A stretch of 64,000 nucleotides of DNA from Alteromonadaceae bacterium. GTDB lineage: Bacteria; Pseudomonadota; Gammaproteobacteria; Enterobacterales; Alteromonadaceae. The notes under the pieces were generated by a model. The model worked only from the letters and a program-made list of their open reading frames with translations. It was not told where the DNA came from and ran no database searches. Below are positions 47,349 through 55,960 of this stretch, one piece after another. How positions within the stretch are numbered: the stretch's first letter is position 1; each line of letters begins with the position of its first letter. The DNA is taken from NCBI GenBank assembly GCA_014872785.1, contig WKFJ01000004.1, positions 1-64,000 of the forward strand, written 5' to 3'. The translations under genes and the position numbers were made by a program.

Positions 47349-48355
47349 AGGTCAGACGTGTCACCGGTAAAGCTTTGCAATAAGGCAACAATATCGTCGG
47401 TATCGCGTTGACTTATTTCGCGCCCCAATTGCATCTTTGCCATAATTTTCACAGCCTCAGAGAGCTCGGCAACCGCTCCATTGTGAAAATAAGGGCCAGT
47501 GAGCGCCACGTTGCGCAATGAGGGAACCTTAAAAACGTATTTGTCATACTCATTGCCGGTAATGGTAAAACGTCCAAGGTCATCGGCTAACACCTCTGGA
47601 ATTTCGCCAATACGACCAATTTTCTGGAATAGATTGCCGCCGATATTGACCCCTTGATGGCATGCCACACAACCGAAGTCAGTGAACTTCTGCAATCCTC
47701 TTTTTTGCTGGGGATTCAGCGCATTCTGATCACCTTGAATGTAGGCATCAATAGGTGCATTAGGCGTGGTCAAGGATGTTTCGTAAGCCACAATGGCATT
47801 GGATATAGTTTCCTCATTGATTCCATCTGGCGTAACCGACGCAAACATACCCACAAAATCCGTCGAGTTTTCCAATTTCGCCACGATTTCCTGCCAACTA
47901 GACCCCATTTCAACCGGATTGTGAACCGGTCCTGCAATTTGCTCTTTTAAATCAAGGGAACGTCCATCCCAGAACTGCCGGAAGTTAAACACCGCGTTGA
48001 GCACGCTTGGAGAATTACGGCTACCCACTTTATTTTCAATGCCCGTAGACACTGGAAAGCTGTCATCGCCGCCAAAATGCACTAGATGGCACGAGGCACA
48101 AGAAATCGTGTTGTCTTTAGATAACAGTGGACTGTGGAATAGCGCCCTACCCAGGTTTACCCAATCAGGATCAAGATTTTGCACCGACGGAATAGGCTGC
48201 AACGGACTGTCAACCGAGATGTATTGCCAGCTGATATCTGCAGAATCAGAAGTCGATTCCTGCACCGGAGCACTGTGAAAAAAATAGGTAGCCAATATCG
48301 CGGTAACTAAAATCACCCCTACCGCTAAAAATATATAATATGACCTTCCTATCAT
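47345..48355 (-). CDS. Di-heme cytochrome c peroxidase (CcpA/MauG family)
   Basis: A 336-aa protein with an N-terminal hydrophobic segment (about 8-26, membrane anchor or signal). It has two CxxCH heme c sites: C86-A-S-C89-H90 and C229-V-A-C232-H233. The middle matches the family (GSRNSPSVLNAVFN, FWDGR, KVPSLRNVALTGPYFHNG). Such proteins reduce hydrogen peroxide with cytochrome c, or in the MauG branch oxidise other proteins. Overlap with the kinase start suggests that peroxide or redox state is its input. The ATG at 48355 has no strong ribosome binding site. Confidence 0.92.
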   Translation of the reverse strand: MIGRSYYIFLAVGVILVTAILATYFFHSAPVQESTSDSADISWQYISVDSPLQPIPSVQNLDPDWVNLGRALFHSPLLSKDNTISCASCHLVHFGGDDSFPVSTGIENKVGSRNSPSVLNAVFNFRQFWDGRSLDLKEQIAGPVHNPVEMGSSWQEIVAKLENSTDFVGMFASVTPDGINEETISNAIVAYETSLTTPNAPIDAYIQGDQNALNPQQKRGLQKFTDFGCVACHQGVNIGGNLFQKIGRIGEIPEVLADDLGRFTITGNEYDKYVFKVPSLRNVALTGPYFHNGAVAELSEAVKIMAKMQLGREISQRDTDDIVALLQSFTGDTSDL

Positions 48356-48443
48356 TTTTAAACTGCCTGCATTACTGATACTTTTACTATAATAGAGATA
48401 CTCTGATTCACCAGCCCATCATAGCGGAACTCAGAATATTAAA

Positions 48444-48553
48444 GTGTGAACAAATGCGTATGCTACTTGTATGAAATGTGAATCAATACGCACCCTAATG
48501 ATTTTCATTTCTTCAAGAATACAATAAACTAAATTTGGTATTTGTATTCACAC
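48444..48553. promoter_or_regulatory. TGTGAA repeats in the divergent peroxidase/EAL-HDOD promoter region
   Basis: Near-direct repeats lie at 48444-48460 and 48476-48492, each starting GTGTGAA or ATGTGAA, and an inverted relative (TTTGTATTCACAC) lies at 48541-48553. They sit in a 238-bp gap between the divergent cytochrome c peroxidase and EAL-HDOD genes. This looks like an operator array for a regulator not present here, by pattern only. Confidence 0.35.
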
Positions 48554-48593
48554 TCCAAAGTGTTGTTACCAGGTTCGAGGAAAACCCGCTACG

Positions 48594-49829
48594 ATGTTTG
48601 AACAACCCCAAGATATATTGCTCGCACGACAGCCCATATTTGATGACCAACTGAAAATACATGGGTATGAGCTACTATATCGCGCCCGCGCGGAACAACG
48701 AGCTAGTATAGACAATCCAGATCAAGCAACGTCTGAACTCCTTTTGAATATTTGTACTGGTCTGTCTGACGATGAGCTCTATGACGAATACCCCATGTTC
48801 TTCAACGTCAGCCGAAACATTTTATTGTCGGAATCCTTCACCTCAGTCACGCCCAACAGAGCGGTAATTGAGTTGGGAGCAGATATTGTTGCCGATGAAA
48901 AAGTGGTGGGTACTATCTATCGCTTGAAAAAAATGGGGTTCGAGTTTGCTATTGATGGGTACGCCTTCAACCGCAGTAACAGCCAGCTGCTAAAGATGGC
49001 TAAGTACGTCAAAATTGATGTATTAAGTCACAACCCTGCCTTGTACCAAGAACAAATACGCCGACTCATGGCCGACGGCAAAACCGTCATCGCGTCAAAA
49101 GTTGAAGACTTACAAATCTATTCTGTGTGCGAACACTTGGGCATCAAATACTTTCAGGGCTTTTTCCTTGAAAAACCTAAAATCATCCAGGGCAAACGTA
49201 TCAGCAGTAATGAGAGCCTCGCCTTACAACTGATTACTGAACTGCAAAAGGCGGACGCGAGTTTCGAAAAAGTGTCTTACATGGTGTCACAAGATCCGAA
49301 ACTTAGCTTTCAATTGTTGAAAATACTCAATAGTCCCGCGCAAGGCCTTAAGCGCGAAGTGAGCTCACTAAAGCAAGCCGTTGTATTTTTAGGCCTTAAT
49401 ACTCTTAAGAAATGGGTAGTGTTAATCTCCTTGGTGAATAGTTGTTCTGCGCCCATGTCATTTTTTAATGTATTGTTGGCGCGCGCGCGAACCTGTGAGT
49501 TGTACGCATTGGAAAAGGATTTACGGGATCCCGATCAGTTTTTTACGGCTGGCCTTTTCTCAGCTATTGATACGGTTTTAAGTCTGGAAATGAGTTACAT
49601 CCTAGAGCAAATTAAGTTGCCCACTACGCTTGAAGCTGCCCTTCTGCACAAAGCAGGAGAAGTCGGTGAAGTGCTAGATCGCACTATCATGATGGAAAAA
49701 GCCAAATGGAGTGAATTAGTCGAAGTGGGCAGTTGGTACGACAACTTCCTTTTATCCACCTGTTATAAAGACTCCGTTATGTGGGCAAACGAGTTAATGC
49801 GCTCACTTGCATCGCCAATGAAAAGCTAA
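48594..49829 (+). CDS. EAL-like/HDOD signalling protein (YuxH type)
   Basis: A 411-aa cytosolic protein. Residues 1-200 form an EAL-like domain in which the hallmark Glu-Ala-Leu is Y-E-L-L-Y and the usual DD pair is missing (AIDGYAF). Cyclic-di-GMP hydrolysis is unlikely. Residues 200-400 are an HDOD domain (KLSFQLLKILNSPAQGL, LKQAVVFLGLNTLKKWV). This is the YuxH-like fusion found in many bacteria. Its stop is 110 bp before an H-NOX gene on the same strand, so nitric oxide signalling may feed it. Confidence 0.88.
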   Translation: MFEQPQDILLARQPIFDDQLKIHGYELLYRARAEQRASIDNPDQATSELLLNICTGLSDDELYDEYPMFFNVSRNILLSESFTSVTPNRAVIELGADIVADEKVVGTIYRLKKMGFEFAIDGYAFNRSNSQLLKMAKYVKIDVLSHNPALYQEQIRRLMADGKTVIASKVEDLQIYSVCEHLGIKYFQGFFLEKPKIIQGKRISSNESLALQLITELQKADASFEKVSYMVSQDPKLSFQLLKILNSPAQGLKREVSSLKQAVVFLGLNTLKKWVVLISLVNSCSAPMSFFNVLLARARTCELYALEKDLRDPDQFFTAGLFSAIDTVLSLEMSYILEQIKLPTTLEAALLHKAGEVGEVLDRTIMMEKAKWSELVEVGSWYDNFLLSTCYKDSVMWANELMRSLASPMKS

Positions 49830-49939
49830 TCTAATCAATAAGTCGTAATTAGCGGCATTGTGGAGCCAAAGCATTGGTAAAAAACAAATAATCGACACTA
49901 TACTGTAACTCACTGACAAATTACTGGAAGCAAACAGTC

Positions 49940-50485
49940 ATGAAAGGTGTGGTATTTACAGAATTTATGGACATGGTGGAAGACACTTTCTCAGATGAAG
50001 TGTTAGACACGATTATTGAAAAAAGCGACTTACCCAGTGGGGGAGCCTACACGGCAGTGGGAACTTACGACCACACTGAAATTGTCAACTTGGTAGTTGC
50101 ATTAAGTGAAGAAGTGAATATCGCTATTCCCGATCTTCTCACCACTTTCGGCGCACACTTACTCGGTCAGTTTGCCAAGGGTTACCCTCACTTTTTTGAA
50201 TCGGCCACTGACTGTTTCGACTTTCTAAAAAACATTGATAACTACATTCACGTAGAGGTACTTAAACTCTATCCAGATGCAGAATTGCCCAAATTCCATC
50301 ACGTACAGCACAGCGACAATCACTTAACTTTGTATTACTTATCGAGTCGTCACTTAGAGGATGTCGCGATTGGTCTTATTAAAGGCACATTGAACCATTT
50401 TGGCAGTGAAGGTGTAGTCACCAAAGAAGAGTGCCAATACGAAGGACAAGAAGCAGTTCAAATCGACATCAAGCTTGCCGCTTAA
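49940..50485 (+). CDS. H-NOX heme nitric oxide binding protein
   Basis: A 181-aa stand-alone H-NOX. The proximal heme ligand H104 lies in the IHVEVLKLYPDAELP segment, and the Y133-x-S135-x-R137 motif that holds the heme propionates is intact. No kinase or diguanylate cyclase is fused. The family binds NO or, less often, oxygen and passes the signal to a partner protein. No HnoK-type kinase is adjacent, and the closest candidate is the EAL-like/HDOD protein upstream. Start at ATG 49940. Confidence 0.93.
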   Translation: MKGVVFTEFMDMVEDTFSDEVLDTIIEKSDLPSGGAYTAVGTYDHTEIVNLVVALSEEVNIAIPDLLTTFGAHLLGQFAKGYPHFFESATDCFDFLKNIDNYIHVEVLKLYPDAELPKFHHVQHSDNHLTLYYLSSRHLEDVAIGLIKGTLNHFGSEGVVTKEECQYEGQEAVQIDIKLAA

Positions 50486-50501
50486 CACCGCATATTCCTA
50501 C

Positions 50502-50560
50502 TGACAATTTTTGTCACTCACCTTATGCTAGTTATAATACTTGTGTAACTAGTATAGGGT
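50502..50560 (+). promoter_or_regulatory. Sigma-70 promoter with palindromic operators for the WYL regulator
   Basis: -35 TTGTCA (50511-50516), 16-bp spacer and -10 TATAAT (50533-50538), a near-consensus promoter. A palindrome TGACAA-TTT-TTGTCA (50502-50516) covers the -35, and the inverted pair CTAGTTA (50528-50534) and TAACTAG (50546-50552) flanks the -10. The start codon GTG 50567 follows closely. Both dyads are good places for autorepression. Confidence 0.75.
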
Positions 50561-50566
50561 CAGTGC

Positions 50567-51253
50567 GTGACCAAATCAGAACGATTATTTAACCTCGTCA
50601 CCTTACTTAGCAGCAGACGGACAGCCATTACCGCGGAAAGTATCGCCGATGTCATGGAAGTATCCGTAAGAACGGTGTATCGAGATATTCAGTCGCTACA
50701 ATCGGCAAACATTAGCATTGAAGGTGAACCGGGCGTTGGATATTTATTGGGAAAACGCAATCATCTGCCGCCTTTGATGTTTAAAACACAAGAGGCACTC
50801 GCGCTATTACTTGGTAGTAAAATGGTGCAAGCGTTCACGGATCCACAGCTTGCTAAAAGCGCACAGTCAGCCGAAGAAAAAATACTTTCGGTATTACCGG
50901 AACGGCAAAAAATAAGCCTGGAACAACAGCCTTATCGCATTCCACTGCTTGATAGTGACAATCATTTTCGGAACACACACCTAATTTTACGACAGGCCTG
51001 TGAGAACAAATTAAAAGTTAAAGCTTTGTACAAAGACGGACGTGATAGAACCACTGAGCGGATCCTCTGGCCGCTGGGCGTAATTGGTTGGTTTGGAAAG
51101 TGGACGTTGCTGGCTTATTGCGAATTAAGACAAAGTTATCGCAATTTTCGCTTCGATCGTTTCGCTCAAATCGACGTTTTAGAAGAGGAGTTTTTCGCTA
51201 GCGAAGAGTGCAGCCTTGAGCATTACTTAGCGAGCATTCCCAAGGACTGCTAA
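50567..51253 (+). CDS. YafY-type HTH-WYL transcriptional regulator
   Basis: A 228-aa regulator. An N-terminal winged helix-turn-helix (1-60, ITAESIADVMEVSVRTVYRDIQSLQ) is joined to a WYL domain (about 135-210). WYL domains bind ligands such as nucleic acid fragments or cyclic nucleotides. The target is probably its own promoter, which carries two palindromes. The start is GTG with AGGGT upstream. The rhodanese gene on the other strand ends 7 bp away. It is related to the DeoR/YafY group, whose members are also repressors of diverse genes. Confidence 0.88.
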   Translation: MTKSERLFNLVTLLSSRRTAITAESIADVMEVSVRTVYRDIQSLQSANISIEGEPGVGYLLGKRNHLPPLMFKTQEALALLLGSKMVQAFTDPQLAKSAQSAEEKILSVLPERQKISLEQQPYRIPLLDSDNHFRNTHLILRQACENKLKVKALYKDGRDRTTERILWPLGVIGWFGKWTLLAYCELRQSYRNFRFDRFAQIDVLEEEFFASEECSLEHYLASIPKDC

Positions 51254-51259
51254 ACGCTT

Positions 51260-51658
51260 CTATGCACTTTTTTGCAAGCTAAAACCTTCATCTAACCAAC
51301 CACAAACGCCCCCAATCATCTTTTTGACAGGACGCCCCAATGTCGCCAAACGGATAGCGGCTTTCTCAGTTGCGTTACAGTGCGGACCGGCGCAGTAAAC
51401 AACAAGTAAGGTGTCTTTGGGATATTGTGCTAATGTCGCCTCATTTATTTTTTTATGCGGTAGATTAGTTGAACGTTGGATATGACCTTCTGCAAACAAG
51501 GATTCAGCTCTTACATCCAGCAAAACGAAGTCCTGACGGTCATTGGTGATCGCAAAATGTACATCCCAACAATCCGTTTCAAAACCAAGTAAGCCTTCAA
51601 AATGTTTCAGTGCTTCGCTGCTGCTGGCAGCGGGAACACGAGCCACGGGTGACGCCAT
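51260..51658 (-). CDS. Rhodanese-like protein
   Basis: A single-domain rhodanese of 132 aa. C89 in V-V-Y-C-A-G sits at the usual active-site position, followed by C94 in P-H-C-N-A, and FVLLDVRAESLFAEGHI is the family opening. It could carry persulfide sulfur or be a redox protein. ATG 51658 with GGAGAAAAG before it is chosen over an in-frame ATG at 51700. It is divergent from a GlxA-type regulator with a 115-bp gap, which may control it. Confidence 0.85.
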   Translation of the reverse strand: MASPVARVPAASSSEALKHFEGLLGFETDCWDVHFAITNDRQDFVLLDVRAESLFAEGHIQRSTNLPHKKINEATLAQYPKDTLLVVYCAGPHCNATEKAAIRLATLGRPVKKMIGGVCGWLDEGFSLQKSA

Positions 51659-51773
51659 ATTCTTTTCTCCGATGAATGAATTCAATAAAAGTGTACTCAT
51701 TAAAAATGTTTACAATACTGGCTTATCTGCCAATATTAGATAATATCCAGCCATTTTTCGGACCGTTATTTTC

Positions 51774-52706
51774 ATGCACAAGGTTGCCATACTCGCGAAT
51801 CAATACACTTCGCTATTTGAGCTAAGTTGCGCCGTTGAATTATTTGCCTTGCCGCGTCCCGAATTTGCCACTTGGTATCACACGGACGTAGTGACCTTTG
51901 AAGACGACTGGTTGCATGGAACCGGAGGCTTACTTTTAAAAGCGAAGACAATTAATAACTTATCTGGTTATGACACTGTAATAGTGCCGTGCTGGAATAC
52001 AATTGAGCCCACTGTACCCAAGAAGATAGCATTAGCTTTTCAACAATTTTATCAAGCCGGTGGCCGCTTATTGTCATTTTGCTCTGGTGCGTTTTTACTC
52101 GCCGAAATTGGACTACTAGACCACAAGTCAGCCACCACCCATTGGCGCTATGCAGAGAATTTTGTTAAGCGCTACCCCATTATCCAATATGTCGATAACG
52201 TTTTGTATTTACTTGACCACAAGCTGGGCACATCAGCAGGCAGTGCCGCTGCAATCGACTTGGGGCTGGCTGTTATACGACATGATTTTGGCAACAAGGT
52301 AGCAAATAAAGTAGCACGCCGAATGGTATTAGCAGCACATAGAGAAGGCGGTCAGAGCCAATATGCCGAAAAGCCTGTTAGTTGCTCAACCAATCACTTT
52401 AGCAATGCATTGGACTGGGCGCTGAATCATTTAGACGAAAGGATCTCCGTTATGGAACTTGCCAGACGCGCCAATATGTCACGCCGTAGCTTTGATAGGC
52501 ATTTTCGCAATAACTTCAATGTCAGCGCTCAGCAATGGCTTATTCAGCAGCGTATTGAGCGAGCAAAGGAATACTTAGAAGACTCAGAAAGAAATATCGA
52601 TCAAGTCGCCTTTGCCGTAGGTTTTGAATCCGCATTGACGCTAAGACATCACTTTCGCAAATTACTTGGTACTAGCCCCGGAAATTACAGAAAACAGTTT
52701 CAGTGA
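51774..52706 (+). CDS. GlxA family AraC-type transcriptional regulator
   Basis: A 310-aa regulator with an N-terminal DJ-1/PfpI-like domain (about 1-165, FCSGAFLLAEIGLLD with Cys near the nucleophile position) and a C-terminal AraC helix-turn-helix pair (about 215-308, VMELARRANMSRRSFDRHFRNNF and IDQVAFAVGFESALTLRHHFRKLLG). Relatives respond to carnitine, arginine or similar metabolites. It is divergent from a rhodanese gene, its likeliest target. Start at ATG 51774. Confidence 0.9.
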   Translation: MHKVAILANQYTSLFELSCAVELFALPRPEFATWYHTDVVTFEDDWLHGTGGLLLKAKTINNLSGYDTVIVPCWNTIEPTVPKKIALAFQQFYQAGGRLLSFCSGAFLLAEIGLLDHKSATTHWRYAENFVKRYPIIQYVDNVLYLLDHKLGTSAGSAAAIDLGLAVIRHDFGNKVANKVARRMVLAAHREGGQSQYAEKPVSCSTNHFSNALDWALNHLDERISVMELARRANMSRRSFDRHFRNNFNVSAQQWLIQQRIERAKEYLEDSERNIDQVAFAVGFESALTLRHHFRKLLGTSPGNYRKQFQ

Positions 52707-52725
52707 ATATAATTAACACTTTTTA

Positions 52726-52741
52726 CTGTATATAAAAACAG
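52726..52741 (+). promoter_or_regulatory. LexA (SOS) box upstream of yebG
   Basis: CTGT-N8-ACAG with the sequence CTGTATATAAAAACAG, a very close match to the gammaproteobacterial SOS consensus. It lies 43 bp before the yebG start, where LexA binding would repress it. YebG is a DNA-damage-inducible gene in E. coli. Confidence 0.9.
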
Positions 52742-52784
52742 GTCTATGTTACTGTAAAATTATTGCTAATCAGAGGACATAATT

Positions 52785-53075
52785 ATGGCCGTTATTACAA
52801 AGTATGTCGTAGAACATAAAGGAGTTGAGAAGCTCGTGACAACTGATAAGAAAGAGGCAGATCAATACGACAAAATGCTGGACGTGGCAGACAATTTGGC
52901 CATTTACATTCAGGCCAAAGGCATAAGCCTAGATGAGCAAGTACTTGAAGACCTCACTATTGTCTTATCGAAAAACAAAGATAACTTAGGCAAATTACTC
53001 AAAGGCGTAGACGCAGGCGTAATTCTAGAGAAAGAAAAGGCGGATGTTGTCGCCATTGACTCTAAACAAGCTTAG
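52785..53075 (+). CDS. yebG: YebG family SOS-induced protein
   Basis: A 96-aa basic-acidic protein matching YebG (MAVITKYVVEHKGVEKLVTTDKKEADQYDKMLD). Its role is unknown beyond damage induction. The SOS box upstream and the GAGG ribosome binding site support direct LexA control. A two-way terminator separates it from the convergent tusA. Confidence 0.93.
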   Translation: MAVITKYVVEHKGVEKLVTTDKKEADQYDKMLDVADNLAIYIQAKGISLDEQVLEDLTIVLSKNKDNLGKLLKGVDAGVILEKEKADVVAIDSKQA

Positions 53076-53096
53076 TAACCCCTCATTGGCGCATTC

Positions 53097-53128
53097 AAAA
53101 AGGCCTTTTGAGAATCAAAGGCCTTTTT
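53097..53128. terminator. Bidirectional terminator between yebG and tusA
   Basis: AAAAAGGCCTTT (53097-53108) pairs with AAAGGCCTTTTT (53117-53128) around an 8-nt loop. The tusA stop codon (53115-53117) lies at the loop, so the last tusA codons form one arm. T-runs exist in both directions. Confidence 0.85.
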
Positions 53129-53369
53129 TAATTAAGAATTGATACGGCAATTGTTCTGTTTGTGCCGACACCAGTTGGTGATCCATAAACCGACAAAACG
53201 CAGGTATATCTCTTTCAGTCGCTGGATCATCAGCTTCTAAAAATAGCGTTTCACCGTCCTGCATCTTGCGAATTTCAAGGCGAACCATCATCACAGGCTC
53301 AGGACAGCGAAGTCCAAGCGCATCTAATTGCCGGTCGCCAGAATTAGGAACCAGATTGCTATTTGACAC
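53115..53369 (-). CDS. tusA: TusA family sulfurtransferase
   Basis: An 84-aa sulfur carrier with the persulfide cysteine in the [10 protein letters not shown] motif (C22). TusA passes sulfur from a cysteine desulfurase to TusD for thiouridine synthesis in tRNA, or to molybdenum cofactor pathways. The start is GTG, 4 bp after the pyrE stop, so it is the last gene of the rph-pyrE-tusA operon. Its end lies within the terminator. Confidence 0.92.
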   Translation of the reverse strand: MSNSNLVPNSGDRQLDALGLRCPEPVMMVRLEIRKMQDGETLFLEADDPATERDIPAFCRFMDHQLVSAQTEQLPYQFLIKKGL

Positions 53370-53373
53370 TCAG

Positions 53374-54021
53374 CTATACACCATAGTCTTCGCGATATTG
53401 GCGAATATTTTCTAAATGCGTTTGCATTTCTGGTTTGTCTGATAAGTACTCAATCAAATCGAGAAGACTCACAATTGACACCACTTGCGTATTAAAGTCA
53501 CGCTCGACTTCCTGAATAGCCGATAGCTCACCTTTACCGCGTTCACGTCTATCGAGAGCTATGAGCACACCAGCGAGTTGTGCGCCTTGTTGCTCCAACA
53601 GCACCATAGATTCCCTAATTGCCGTTCCAGCAGTAATCACGTCGTCCACCAGCATGACTTTGCCGGTAAGCGGGCTACCCACTAGGTTACCGCCTTCGCC
53701 ATGATCTTTCTTTTCTTTGCGGTTGAAGCAATAAGGCGTGTCTACGTCGTGTTTGTCGGCAAGTGCCACTGCTGTAGTTGTTGCAATGGGAATACCCTTG
53801 TAAGCAGGACCGAACAACACATCATATTCAATACCAGAAGCCATAAGTGCTGACGCGTAAAACTGCCCAAGTTTTGCCAGGTCTCGGCCAGTATTAAACA
53901 AGCCAGCATTGAAGAAATAAGGGCTTTTGCGTCCCGACTTTAGGGTAAACTCGCCAAATCTGAGTACTTCACGCTCAAGCGCAAATTCAATAAAGGCTTT
54001 TTGATAATCTTGAATCGTCAT
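53374..54021 (-). CDS. pyrE: Orotate phosphoribosyltransferase
   Basis: A 215-aa enzyme making orotidine monophosphate from orotate and PRPP in pyrimidine synthesis. Type I phosphoribosyltransferase fold with the PRPP motif [13 protein letters not shown] near residues 121-133, the GPAYKGIPI loop and the KDHGEGG loop. It lies 7 bp downstream of rph, as in the E. coli rph-pyrE operon, where pyrE is attenuated through rph translation. Its stop is followed by tusA after 4 bp. Confidence 0.97.
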   Translation of the reverse strand: MTIQDYQKAFIEFALEREVLRFGEFTLKSGRKSPYFFNAGLFNTGRDLAKLGQFYASALMASGIEYDVLFGPAYKGIPIATTTAVALADKHDVDTPYCFNRKEKKDHGEGGNLVGSPLTGKVMLVDDVITAGTAIRESMVLLEQQGAQLAGVLIALDRRERGKGELSAIQEVERDFNTQVVSIVSLLDLIEYLSDKPEMQTHLENIRQYREDYGV

Positions 54022-54028
54022 GAGCCTC

Positions 54029-54742
54029 TTAGTTTAACGCGGTTTTTTGCGCATCGAATATCTCTACCAAGCCGTTTTTCGCCAGCTCTAACATTTCGTT
54101 CATTTCTTCGAAACTAAATGGTTCACCCTCAGCAGTTCCTTGTACTTCAATAAGTTTCCCAGTATCGGTCATCACAATGTTCATGTCGGTTTCTGCGTCT
54201 GAGTCTTCAACATATTCTAGGTCGACAATGGGCTCACCCTTGTAAATACCTACCGATACCGCACCAATCATGCTTTTCATTGGGTTAGTGTTAATCATGT
54301 TCTTACTGCGCATGTAGCTAAGTGCATCGGCCAGTGCCACACATGCACCAGTAATTGAAGCGGTACGAGTGCCACCATCGGCCTGAATAACATCACAATC
54401 TAAAGTGATAGTGTTCTCTCCTAAAAGAGATAGGTCCAAAGCCGCTCTTAGTGAACGAGCAATTAGACGTTGAATTTCCATGGTGCGTCCACCTTGTTTA
54501 CCACGAGCAGCTTCACGCTGCGAACGGGTATGCGTTGAGCGTGGCAACATGCTGTATTCTGCAGTCACCCAGCCTCTACCTTCACCTTTCATGAAGCGAG
54601 GCACACCTTCATCCACTGTGGCATTACATAACACTTTGGTGTTGCCCATTTCGATCAAAACAGAACCCTCTGCATGACAGGTAAAGTTTCGAGTGATGGT
54701 GATGGGTCTGATTTGACCGGCAGTTCTGCCACTTGGACGCAT
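54029..54742 (-). CDS. rph: Ribonuclease PH
   Basis: A 237-aa 3'-to-5' phosphorolytic exoribonuclease that trims tRNA precursors. Clear family start [20 protein letters not shown], the conserved [21 protein letters not shown] segment, and [19 protein letters not shown]. The ATG at 54742 with CAGGAGA ahead gives the standard 238-aa length. An in-frame upstream part from 54823 should be ignored. First gene of rph-pyrE-tusA and divergent from yicC. Confidence 0.96.
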   Translation of the reverse strand: MRPSGRTAGQIRPITITRNFTCHAEGSVLIEMGNTKVLCNATVDEGVPRFMKGEGRGWVTAEYSMLPRSTHTRSQREAARGKQGGRTMEIQRLIARSLRAALDLSLLGENTITLDCDVIQADGGTRTASITGACVALADALSYMRSKNMINTNPMKSMIGAVSVGIYKGEPIVDLEYVEDSDAETDMNIVMTDTGKLIEVQGTAEGEPFSFEEMNEMLELAKNGLVEIFDAQKTALN

Positions 54743-55038
54743 GCTTTTCTCCTGATACTGGTGGTTGCCCTTTTGTAAACATAAAAGGACTTCCTTGATG
54801 AGTGCGACGGTTCTGACAAACAAGAACCGTCGATAACAATCTATATTTCGCTGTATTGTAGCGTGAACTGACCGATTACTTTAAGCCCCCTGACCCAAAA
54901 GACAGCTTTTTTTACACAATAAATGACGTGTTTCTTCGAAATTCCCAACAAAGATAGCTCCATGGTGAAAAGCTATTGCAGAGTTCTGGGATTCGGCTAG
55001 TATGAGGACCACTTTGTGCTAGCAATAAGAAAAGACCT

Positions 55039-55902
55039 ATGATCCACAGTATGACCGCGTTTGCCCGTAAAGAAATCAAAGCCTCCTGGGGTACCGCCAT
55101 TTGGGAAATTCGCTCTGTTAATCAACGTTACCTCGAGACATTTTTCCGTCTTCCCGAACAATTTCGTGGATTAGAACCGATTCTTCGTGAGCGTTTTCGC
55201 AGTAAACTCAATCGCGGCAAGGTGGAGTGTAATTTGCGCTTTAGCACTGAAAACGCCGAAGCCGGTAAAATTACATTGAATCAGGATTTGGCTAAACAAA
55301 TCCTAGCAGCTGCTGATTGGGTGCAATCTCACGGCCAATCAACTGGTGTTAACCCAGTGGATATTCTGCGCTGGCCTGGTGTTGTTGCGGCAGAAGAAGC
55401 AGATAGCGATGCAATTCAAAAAGATTTACTCGCGGGATTAGACGGTGCATTAGAAGACTTCTTGCAAGCCAGAGCAAGTGAAGGGAAGTCACTGGAAAGC
55501 ATGATTACCAGCCGCCTAGATGCGATTTTGGTGGAAGTGGACAAAGTTGATGCGCAAATGCCAGAAGTACTGAAATGGCAAAAAGAAAAGATCGTCACCA
55601 AGTTTGAAGAAGCCAAAATAGAGCTTGAAGAGAATCGCGTCGAACAAGAAATGATCATGATGGCGCAAAAGCTAGATGTTGCTGAAGAGCTGGATCGCTT
55701 AAAAGCACATACCAAAGAAACCCAGAAGATCATGAAAAAAGGTGGTGCGTGCGGCAGACGTTTAGATTTTATGATGCAAGAATTCAATCGCGAATCGAAC
55801 ACACTTGCTTCAAAGTCTATTAATTCTGAGGTCACTCAATCTGCGGTTGAAATGAAAGTCCTGATTGAGCAAATGCGCGAGCAAATTCAGAATATCGAGT
55901 AA
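55039..55902 (+). CDS. yicC: YicC family endoribonuclease
   Basis: A 287-aa protein of the YicC family, now regarded as an RNase involved in small RNA turnover. It shows the family start MIHSMTAFARKE and the closing MMQEFNRESNTLASKSI. Divergent from rph across 296 bp, the usual order in gammaproteobacteria. The ATG follows AAGAAAAG. The mltA gene starts 58 bp downstream. Confidence 0.92.
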   Translation: MIHSMTAFARKEIKASWGTAIWEIRSVNQRYLETFFRLPEQFRGLEPILRERFRSKLNRGKVECNLRFSTENAEAGKITLNQDLAKQILAAADWVQSHGQSTGVNPVDILRWPGVVAAEEADSDAIQKDLLAGLDGALEDFLQARASEGKSLESMITSRLDAILVEVDKVDAQMPEVLKWQKEKIVTKFEEAKIELEENRVEQEMIMMAQKLDVAEELDRLKAHTKETQKIMKKGGACGRRLDFMMQEFNRESNTLASKSINSEVTQSAVEMKVLIEQMREQIQNIE

Positions 55903-55960
55903 TCAGCTCGTTAGTCACAACAACCCAACTTTTAATAGTTAAAAAATACTTCGCAAAAAC

